Source of the DNA: an uncultured Actinomyces sp.
Lineage (GTDB): Bacteria; Actinomycetota; Actinomycetes; Actinomycetales; Actinomycetaceae
Assembly (NCBI GenBank): GCA_900554605.1
Contig: USHU01000068.1
Location: forward strand, 1-6,220
DNA length: 6,220 nt
Reading direction: 5' to 3'
This document shows positions 1 to 4,771 of the stretch, in pieces. A program made the translations under genes and the position numbers. Position 1 is the stretch's first letter; each line of letters starts with the position of its first letter. Under the pieces are notes generated by a model. It did no database searches. It was not told the DNA's origin and saw only the letters and a program-made list of their open reading frames with translations.

Positions 1-557
1 AGCCGGAAGACGTGACGGCCGAAGAGCGCTCGCGAATTAAAGCAACCTCCTATGGACTAGCTTATGGTTTGTCCGCCTACGGTCTTTCTGCGCAACTTCA
101 GATTCCCGTTCACGAGGCCGCGGCCCTGCGTGACCGCTATTTCGGACGCTTCGGTGGCGTCCATGATTACCTTGAAGGTCTTGTTGACGAAGCTCGCCGA
201 TGGGGATGGACCCAGACAATTCGGGGACGGAGGCGCTATCTTCCGGATTTGCATTCGTCGAATCGAACGCGACGTGAGATGGCTGAACGAGCCGCGCTGA
301 ACGCTCCGATTCAAGGAAGCGCCGCTGATGTTGTCAAAATGGCGATGCTGGATGTGCACAAGCAGCTCAAAGACTCAGGTCTTAAATCGAGGATGCTGGT
401 CCAGATCCATGACGAGTTGCTCTTTGACGTCGCACCGGGTGAAGAGGAGAAACTGCGTCAACTTGTGCGCGAAGGGATGGAAGGCGTGATGTCTCTTCGA
501 GTTCCTTTGGAAGTGGCAATTGGCTTCGGGCCGACGTGGAAGGACGCTGCGCACTAA
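1..557 (+). CDS. polA: DNA polymerase I, C-terminal part (5' end outside window)
   Basis: This is the last 184 codons of a family A DNA polymerase; the first whole codon is at base 3 and the stop is TAA at 555-557. Pol I fills gaps during excision repair and Okazaki fragment processing. The visible part is the fingers and palm. The O-helix (motif B) begins with Arg and Lys (Lys codon 39-41) and reads SYGLAYGLSAYGL. The conserved segment IQGSAADVVKMAM follows. Motif C is QIHDELLFDV, with the catalytic Asp codon at 411-413. The protein ends in the family-typical GPTWKDA. The position that discriminates dideoxynucleotides (Phe762 in E. coli Pol I) is Tyr here (codon 51-53), as in mycobacterial Pol I. 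The GTG at base 12 lies inside the polymerase domain and is not a start. I see no terminator between this gene and rpsA, so some read-through into rpsA is possible. Identity is very secure. Confidence 0.97.
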   Translation, partial: PEDVTAEERSRIKATSYGLAYGLSAYGLSAQLQIPVHEAAALRDRYFGRFGGVHDYLEGLVDEARRWGWTQTIRGRRRYLPDLHSSNRTRREMAERAALNAPIQGSAADVVKMAMLDVHKQLKDSGLKSRMLVQIHDELLFDVAPGEEEKLRQLVREGMEGVMSLRVPLEVAIGFGPTWKDAAH

Positions 558-563
558 GGTGGG

Positions 564-591
564 TGGACTTTCGGCCCCAGTCTGTTAGAAT
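564..591 (+). promoter_or_regulatory. Predicted sigma70-type promoter of rpsA
   Basis: A -35-like TGGACT (564-569) and a -10 TAGAAT (586-591, five of six consensus bases) are separated by 16 bp. TG at 583-584 forms an extended -10 (TGn). Transcription would start near 598, giving a leader of about 87 nt before the rpsA ATG. A strong promoter fits the high expression expected of ribosomal protein S1. This is read from sequence only; the start site is not known. Confidence 0.65.
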
Positions 592-661
592 GCTCAAGGT
601 ACTGCTGTGTGCAATAGCCATTTGCGCCCTGCAGCCGCAATTGTCCATATCTAGTAATACG

Positions 662-675
662 TCCGTTTCGGAGAA
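662..675 (+). promoter_or_regulatory. rpsA ribosome binding site within a small hairpin
   Basis: GGAGAA at 670-675 lies 9 nt before the ATG at 685 and is the only good Shine-Dalgarno in the leader, so it sets the start. TCCG (662-665) can pair with CGGA (669-672) across a TTT loop, which would cover part of the site. A second hairpin may form upstream: TTGCG (622-626) with CGCAA (636-640). S1 represses its own translation in E. coli. Whether this leader does the same is inference. Confidence 0.5.
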
Positions 676-684
676 CACAACTAC

Positions 685-2142
685 ATGACCAGCACCAACT
701 CGCAGCCGGCAGTTTCAACGCCCCAGGTTGCAGTGAACGACATTGGGTCCCGCGAGGACCTGCTCGCCGCTATTGACGAGACCATCAAGTACTTCAACGA
801 TGGCGACATCGTCGAGGGCACTGTCGTCAAGGTTGACCACGATGAGGTCCTTCTTGACATTGGCTACAAGACCGAGGGTGTGATCCTCTCTCGCGAGCTT
901 TCCATCAAGCACGATGTCAACCCGGATGATGTGGTTGCCGTTGGTGATCAGATCGAGGCCCTGGTTCTCCAGAAGGAGGACAAGGAAGGTCGTCTGCTCC
1001 TGTCGAAGAAGCGTGCACAGTACGAGCGCGCATGGGGACAGATCGAGAAGGTCAAGGAAGAAGACGGCGTTGTTACCGGTACCGTCATCGAGGTCGTCAA
1101 GGGCGGCCTGATCCTGGACATCGGCCTGCGTGGCTTCCTCCCCGCATCCCTCGTTGAAATGCGCCGCGTTCGTGATCTCGCACCCTACATCGGTCGTGAG
1201 ATCGAAGCCAAGATTATTGAGCTGGACAAGAACCGCAACAATGTTGTTCTGTCTCGCCGCGCATGGCTTGAGCAGACCCAGTCTGAGGTTCGCACCAACT
1301 TCCTGCACACCCTTCAGAAGGGCCAGGTCCGCAGTGGTGTCGTGTCCTCCATCGTGAACTTTGGTGCATTCGTTGATCTCGGCGGCGTTGACGGTCTGGT
1401 TCACGTCTCCGAGCTCTCGTGGAAGCACATCGATCACCCCTCAGAGGTCGTCGAGGTTGGCCAGGAAGTCACCGTCGAGGTCTTGGACGTCGACATGGAC
1501 CGCGAGCGCGTGTCGCTCTCGCTCAAGGCCACCCAGGAAGATCCGTGGCAGACCTTCGCACGTACCCACGCCATTGGCCAGGTCGTGCCCGGCAAGGTCA
1601 CCAAGCTCGTTCCCTTCGGCGCATTCGTGCGTGTTGAAGACGGAATTGAAGGTCTGGTTCACATCTCCGAGCTCGCTCAGCGTCACGTTGAGCTGCCCGA
1701 GCAGGTTGTCAAGGTTGGCGACGAGGTCTTCGTCAAGGTCATCGATATCGACCTCGAACGTCGTCGTATCTCGCTGTCCCTGAAGCAGGCCAACGAGCGC
1801 GTCGATCCCAACTCTGAAGAGTTTGATCCTTCGCTCTACGGCATGGCCGCTGAGTACGACGAAGAGGGCAACTACAAGTACCCCGAAGGCTTCGATCCCG
1901 AAACCCAGGAATGGATGGAAGGCTACGAGGCACAGCGTGAGGCTTGGGAAGCTCAGTACGCACAGGCTCAGGCTCGTTGGGAAGCCCACAAGGCTCAGGT
2001 TGCAAAGGCTCTTGAAGAGGACGCCGAAGCAGCTCCCGCAGTTGAAGAGCAGGCCTCGTACTCGACCCCGGTCGACTCCGAAGGCACCCTCGCCTCCGAT
2101 GAGGCACTTGCAGCACTTCGTGAGAAGCTGACCAACAACTGA
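685..2142 (+). CDS. rpsA: 30S ribosomal protein S1
   Basis: A 485-residue protein close in length to mycobacterial RpsA. S1 binds mRNA at the 30S subunit and helps it onto the ribosome. Four S1 (OB-fold) RNA-binding domains can be seen, at about residues 39-108, 126-191, 212-281 and 297-367. The last two carry the canonical FGAFV...GLVH.SEL signature, while the second is diverged (GGLILDIGLRGFLP), as is usual. A tail of about 118 residues follows. It is acidic, rich in Ala, Gln, Trp and Tyr, predicted helical around 410-445, and ends in SDEALAALREKL, an ending I recognise from other actinobacterial S1 proteins. Codon choice is strongly biased (AAG, GTC, CTC, CGT/CGC), unlike coaE or the hydrolase downstream, as expected of a highly expressed gene. 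It has its own promoter upstream and a strong terminator downstream, so it is probably mainly monocistronic. Confidence 0.99.
   Translation: MTSTNSQPAVSTPQVAVNDIGSREDLLAAIDETIKYFNDGDIVEGTVVKVDHDEVLLDIGYKTEGVILSRELSIKHDVNPDDVVAVGDQIEALVLQKEDKEGRLLLSKKRAQYERAWGQIEKVKEEDGVVTGTVIEVVKGGLILDIGLRGFLPASLVEMRRVRDLAPYIGREIEAKIIELDKNRNNVVLSRRAWLEQTQSEVRTNFLHTLQKGQVRSGVVSSIVNFGAFVDLGGVDGLVHVSELSWKHIDHPSEVVEVGQEVTVEVLDVDMDRERVSLSLKATQEDPWQTFARTHAIGQVVPGKVTKLVPFGAFVRVEDGIEGLVHISELAQRHVELPEQVVKVGDEVFVKVIDIDLERRRISLSLKQANERVDPNSEEFDPSLYGMAAEYDEEGNYKYPEGFDPETQEWMEGYEAQREAWEAQYAQAQARWEAHKAQVAKALEEDAEAAPAVEEQASYSTPVDSEGTLASDEALAALREKLTNN
1393..1674 (+). repeat. Near-identical 24-bp segments in S1 domains 3 and 4
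   Basis: Bases 1393-1416 and 1651-1674 match at 23 of 24 positions and are 258 bp (86 codons) apart. They encode the GLVHVSEL and GLVHISEL signatures of the third and fourth S1 domains. This reflects the internal duplication of S1 domains and the uniform codon use of this gene, not a separate element. Confidence 0.85.
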
Positions 2143-2147
2143 ATCGC

Positions 2148-2161
2148 AGCGCCTAAGCGCT
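2148..2161 (+). repeat. Small hairpin just after the rpsA stop
   Basis: AGCGC (2148-2152) and GCGCT (2157-2161) form a 5-bp stem with a CTAA loop, starting 6 bases after the stop codon. It has no U-tract and sits upstream of the true terminator. It may protect the mRNA 3' end or be chance. Confidence 0.4.
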
Positions 2162-2172
2162 CATAGTCAGTT

Positions 2173-2208
2173 CTGAGGCCCCGGTGAAAACCGGGGCCTC
2201 AGTTTTTT
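2173..2208 (+). terminator. Intrinsic terminator of rpsA
   Basis: A perfect 13-bp stem, CTGAGGCCCCGGT (2173-2185) with its complement at 2190-2202, closes on a GAAA tetraloop and is followed by six T residues (2203-2208). It lies 30 bp after the rpsA stop. It is a textbook rho-independent terminator and should isolate rpsA from what follows. Confidence 0.95.
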
Positions 2209-2211
2209 ACT

Positions 2212-2244
2212 GTCATTGTTCATTGAATGCTGCCGTCATTGTTC
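2212..2244. repeat. 10-bp direct repeat in the rpsA/brnQ gap
   Basis: GTCATTGTTC occurs at 2212-2221 and again at 2235-2244, starts 23 bp apart, immediately after the rpsA terminator. The rest of the gap between the two terminators (2209-2338) contains no gene I can support. The role is unknown; it could be a remnant of an insertion or local duplication. Confidence 0.5.
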
Positions 2245-2338
2245 GGCGGGTGAATGGGAGAAACTGTTAGTGACGAGAGCGCATTACTTGATCCAAATTC
2301 TTCGTTGAAGCGCAGGACTCAGTTCATTCCCCTTGACT

Positions 2339-2373
2339 AAAAGAGTGGCCCGTCTCTTTCGAGACGGGCCACT
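2339..2373 (-). terminator. Intrinsic terminator of brnQ
   Basis: On the minus strand a 13-bp stem (2373-2361 with 2356-2344, core GTGGCCCGTCTC and its complement) closes on a GAAA loop. It is followed by TCTTTTAG, a short U-tract (2344-2339). It begins about 20 bp after the brnQ stop codon. The plus-strand flank lacks a T-run, so this looks directional, facing the rpsA terminator about 130 bp away. Confidence 0.88.
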
Positions 2374-2393
2374 TCAGTGCCAGCGCGTGAAGG

Positions 2394-3746
2394 CTACTCC
2401 TGAGTGCGCTTGGATAAGACGATATCGGCGAGCAGACCAAGAATAGCTGCGCCCAATGAGGGAAGAACCCAACCAAGCTGAAGATCCTGCCCGGGGCTCC
2501 ACGCAAGCACAGGAGAAGCGAAGGTCAAGATTCCCAGCGAGATTGCGGTGGTCAGAAGTGACCATAGGCTGGCAACCCAGACTCCCAGGCGGAATGTCCA
2601 ATGAATGCGCATCGAGTAGCGCAGCGGATGCGTGACGATCGTAACGAAGATGATTGAAATTGCGATTGGGTAGAGGAAGGTAATAATCGGCACCGCAACG
2701 TTGAGCACTGCCTTGAGTCCGGCTGATGCCAAGACGAAGGAAATGATCGTGAACCCAACGAGCCAGGTTTTGTAGGGGATCCGCGGAATGAGTCGCTCGA
2801 AGAACTCCGAGGTTGCGGCAAGAAGGCCGACCGCAGTTGTCATGCACGCGGTGAGAACGATCAATCCGAAGACGACCTGTCCGGCAGTTCCCATGGTGAT
2901 GCGTGAAGCGTCGGCCAAGAGTGCAGCCCCGTCGGAGTAGCTTTGACCGCTGGGAATGACGTGACCGATCAGGCCGAGTCCAACGTAGACAAGGCCAAGT
3001 AAAATGCCAGCGATTACACCGGCAGAGCTGGTCTTACGAACGAGCTTGATCCCACTGAGTCCGCCTTCTCCCTGATCGAAAGATGCAACAACGATAATTC
3101 CAAAAGCGAGAGCTGCGATGGAATCCATCGTCATGTAGCCATCAAGGAGACCTGCGGTTAGGGGAGCGCTTGCGTATTGCCCAACCGGGGCAGCGTCTGA
3201 AGGCGGTAGCTTCGCCAAAGACAAGAAGACCAGGAGCACGAGCAAAACAAGCAGAACGGGCGTGAGGATCTTTCCAAGGTGATGGATGATCTGTCTCGGG
3301 TTCCATGACAAGAACAACGCGACGCCGAAAAAGCATGCGTTGAAGACTAACGATGAAACGAAAGCAGTTGAATGAATGAGCGGTGCGACGGCCGTCGAGA
3401 AGGAAACAGCACCGGTTCGTGGCAGAGCATAGAAGGCGCCGATCGACAGGTAGACCATGCATGAGAAAGTGATTCCAAATACCTTTCCACCTCGGCCAGA
3501 CAGATCACGCAGGTCACTTCCTGATAATGCGATTGCAATGATCGCAATGACGGGAAGCGCGACGCCCCCGATGAGGAAGCCGATCATGGCTAAGTTAAAG
3601 TGCGTACCTGAGTTCGCTCCCATAATTGGAGGGAAAATCAGGTTTCCCGCACCAAAGAACATCGAAAACAGCGTGAGCGATGTTGCGATCAGCAAGCCCG
3701 TTCCCTGCGAGCGCCTGCTTTGTGTAGTCGTCGTCGATTCAGTCAC
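2394..3746 (-). CDS. brnQ: Branched-chain amino acid carrier, LIVCS family
   Basis: A 450-residue inner-membrane protein of the BrnQ (branched-chain amino acid:cation symporter) family, which takes up Leu, Ile and Val with Na+ or H+. Family hallmarks are LTLFSMFFGAGNLIFPP near residues 24-40, YLSIGAFYALPRTGAVSF (99-116), LSWNP (146-150), YMTMDSIAALAFGI (204-217) and CMTTAVGLLAATSEFF (301-316). About twelve hydrophobic segments can be counted, with short hydrophilic ends, and the length is normal for the family. The start is GTG at 3746-3744. It cannot lie further upstream in this frame without crossing a TGA at 3758-3756. Its Shine-Dalgarno is poor: AGAGGG is 13 nt away, and GAAG at 7 nt is weak. 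The gene is convergent with rpsA and divergent from coaE, so it is transcribed alone. A short upstream reading frame precedes it and may control it. Confidence 0.96.
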   Translation of the reverse strand: MTESTTTTQSRRSQGTGLLIATSLTLFSMFFGAGNLIFPPIMGANSGTHFNLAMIGFLIGGVALPVIAIIAIALSGSDLRDLSGRGGKVFGITFSCMVYLSIGAFYALPRTGAVSFSTAVAPLIHSTAFVSSLVFNACFFGVALFLSWNPRQIIHHLGKILTPVLLVLLVLLVFLSLAKLPPSDAAPVGQYASAPLTAGLLDGYMTMDSIAALAFGIIVVASFDQGEGGLSGIKLVRKTSSAGVIAGILLGLVYVGLGLIGHVIPSGQSYSDGAALLADASRITMGTAGQVVFGLIVLTACMTTAVGLLAATSEFFERLIPRIPYKTWLVGFTIISFVLASAGLKAVLNVAVPIITFLYPIAISIIFVTIVTHPLRYSMRIHWTFRLGVWVASLWSLLTTAISLGILTFASPVLAWSPGQDLQLGWVLPSLGAAILGLLADIVLSKRTQE

Positions 3747-3928
3747 AATATTGCTTCAACCCTCTAGAAGTGATGAGTACTCCTGAGATTCTGTCATTTC
3801 ATACCTCTTTAGCCAAGTGCTGTTCATTGTTCTACGCTTCAGATGTGAACACTCTCATTCGCTCAGGTTCATCAAGCGCTGCTCTCTTACGAGCGATTCC
3901 CGAGGCGCATCCCTTGGGACCATCCCAC
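3747..3928. promoter_or_regulatory. Divergent brnQ/coaE intergenic region
   Basis: This 182-bp, A+T-richer stretch separates the divergent starts of brnQ and coaE and should hold both promoters. I cannot choose a convincing promoter on either strand. On the minus strand, TGAACA 17 bp before TATGAA matches consensus at only four of six bases in each box, and would place the transcript start inside the upstream ORF. A reading frame in phase with coaE stays open from GTG 3770, but its translation (many Ser, Leu and Cys, no conserved motif) does not look like protein. Confidence 0.5.
3756..3797 (-). CDS. Putative 13-codon upstream ORF / leader peptide of brnQ
   Basis: An ATG at 3797-3795 opens a 13-codon frame, MTESQEYSSLLEG, ending with TGA at 3758-3756. 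GAGG at 3807-3804 lies 6 nt before it, a better ribosome binding site than that of brnQ. It is in the same frame as brnQ, and its stop lies 9 nt before the brnQ GTG, a geometry that would allow reinitiation. It holds adjacent Leu codons CTT CTA after TCA TCA, all codons little used in rpsA. Its first four residues (MTES) equal those of brnQ. It could be a regulatory leader peptide, the former N-terminus of BrnQ cut by a nonsense codon, or chance. No attenuator hairpin is obvious. Confidence 0.4.
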   Translation of the reverse strand: MTESQEYSSLLEG

Positions 3929-4519
3929 GTGCTTGCTCTCAGCGGAGGTATTGGCGCCGGTAAGTCCACGCTCGCGCGCGCTTTACGAGGCCTCGGGGCG
4001 CACATTGTCGATGCGGACGAACTTGCGCGCGAGGTGCTTTCCCTCGATCATCCCGTCTACGAGGCGGTGCTTGCGAATTTTGGGAGTGATCTTGTCGGAG
4101 CAGGCGGGGTGCTTGACCGACAGCTCTTAGCCCAGCGCGCTTTTTCTTCAGCCGAAGGTACAGCTCTGCTCAATTCACTTACTCATCCAGCAATCGCTGC
4201 TTTGGCGCAGGAACGTCTTGCGCAAGCTGGAGATGGGAAGCTCGCCGTCTATGACGTGCCACTACTGACAAGGCGCGAAGACGCGGATGCATTCGATGGG
4301 GTCATCATGGTGAGTGCTACGTTGGATGTGCGTCTTGACCGTTTGGAAAAACGTGGGATGAGTAGGCAAGAAGCGGCAATGCGCATCAGCAGGCAAATTA
4401 GTGACGAGCAGCGCCGGGCCCTTGCCTCGATATGGGTTGACAACTCAGGCAGTGAAGAAAATCTGACAGATCTGACGCGTACCTTCGTTGCGCGTTGGCT
4501 CAGCCCCTCGAGGATTTAA
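3929..4519 (+). CDS. coaE: Dephospho-CoA kinase
   Basis: CoaE phosphorylates the 3'-hydroxyl of dephospho-CoA with ATP, the last step of coenzyme A synthesis, in the cytosol. From GTG 3929 it is 196 residues, the usual family size. The Walker A P-loop GGIGAGKST is at residues 6-14, the VDADELAREV segment with the likely catalytic Asp follows at 27-36, and THPAI and YDVPLL lie in the substrate-binding part. The lid is RLDRLEKRGMSRQEA, and the conserved end is SDEQRRALASIWVDNSG. The frame is open back to GTG 3770 (249 residues), with other possible starts at ATG 3773 and GTG 3845. I prefer 3929 because the P-loop of CoaE normally lies within ten residues of the N-terminus, and GGGA at 3916-3919 gives a modest ribosome binding site 9 nt away. 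In most actinobacteria coaE directly follows rpsA; here brnQ lies between. Function is secure, the start less so. Confidence 0.95.
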   Translation: MLALSGGIGAGKSTLARALRGLGAHIVDADELAREVLSLDHPVYEAVLANFGSDLVGAGGVLDRQLLAQRAFSSAEGTALLNSLTHPAIAALAQERLAQAGDGKLAVYDVPLLTRREDADAFDGVIMVSATLDVRLDRLEKRGMSRQEAAMRISRQISDEQRRALASIWVDNSGSEENLTDLTRTFVARWLSPSRI

Positions 4520-4520
4520 C

Positions 4521-4571
4521 CGAATATAGGCTTCAGTATTCGCCCAGTTTTCCCATTATTTCAATGGGAAA
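4521..4571. repeat. Two inverted repeats after coaE, possible weak terminator
   Basis: CGAATA (4521-4526) pairs with TATTCG (4537-4542). Then TTTCCCATT (4549-4557) pairs perfectly with AATGGGAAA (4563-4571) over a 5-nt loop. Both lie within 55 bp of the coaE stop. Neither has a T-run after it on the plus strand, so they are not clear intrinsic terminators. They could stabilise the mRNA end or bind a regulator. Confidence 0.45.
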
Positions 4572-4608
4572 TGTTCAACTATTCATCCGGAAATCACTCA
4601 GGAAAAAC

Positions 4609-4650
4609 CAGGTTTACCTGCAACTATAGATTTGAACATGTAAGTAAACC
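4609..4650. promoter_or_regulatory. Operator-like inverted repeat upstream of the glycoside hydrolase
   Basis: GGTTTAC (4611-4617) and its complement GTAAACC (4644-4650) are 33 bp apart start to start, about three helical turns. The left copy lies in the near-palindrome CAGGTTTACCTG (4609-4620). TATAGA (4625-4630) and TTGAAC (4632-4637) between them are promoter-like, but I cannot join them into a properly spaced promoter. A sugar-responsive repressor site would suit a secreted glucanase; this is inference. Confidence 0.3.
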
Positions 4651-4674
4651 GGTATCGGCCTGAACACCGGAATT

Positions 4675-4735
4675 CAGAGATCGTGCTGCCCCATTGATTG
4701 AGCAGCTTCTCGTGCGTGAGACGGGATGATCTCTG
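4675..4735 (+). promoter_or_regulatory. Structured leader upstream of the glycoside hydrolase
   Basis: CAGAGATC (4675-4682) pairs perfectly with GATCTCTG (4728-4735), extendable by a G-T wobble and a T-A pair. Inside are two smaller hairpins: GCTGC/GCAGC (4685-4689 with 4702-4706) and TCTC/GAGA (4708-4711 with 4718-4721). Together they would make a three-way junction. CTCTG at 4731-4735 could instead pair with CAGAG at 4758-4762, next to the ribosome binding site. I match it to no known riboswitch class. The fold is drawn by hand. Confidence 0.35.
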
Positions 4736-4763
4736 GTTTCGCAGTCGACATTTGCCGCAGAGT

Positions 4764-4768
4764 GAGGA
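4764..4768 (+). promoter_or_regulatory. Ribosome binding site of the glycoside hydrolase
   Basis: GAGGA lies only 3 nt before the ATG at 4772, a short spacing. The codon just before that ATG is an in-frame TAA (4769-4771), so no longer start exists. The next in-frame candidate, GTG 4814, would also leave a signal peptide but has a weaker site. Confidence 0.55.
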
Positions 4769-4771
4769 TAA

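Noticed and set aside
715..1437. 240-codon minus-strand frame opposite rpsA
   Set aside because: A shadow of the biased rpsA codons; low-complexity translation rich in Asn, Asp, Leu and Val, no motif and no ribosome binding site.
1441..1989. 182-codon minus-strand frame opposite the 3' half of rpsA
   Set aside because: Also a codon-bias shadow; it contains back-translated fragments repeated with the previous frame (GDVNQT), reflecting the S1 domain repeat.
2254..2340. 28-codon plus-strand frame MGETVSDESALLDPNSSLK... between the two terminators
   Set aside because: It has a GGCGGG site only 3 nt before the ATG, no promoter I can see, lies behind a strong terminator, and resembles no family I know. 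It is not excluded, but not supportable from one sequence.
2374..2847. 157-codon minus-strand frame within brnQ
   Set aside because: Overlaps the clear BrnQ frame on the same strand; His-, Arg- and Ser-rich translation with no domain.
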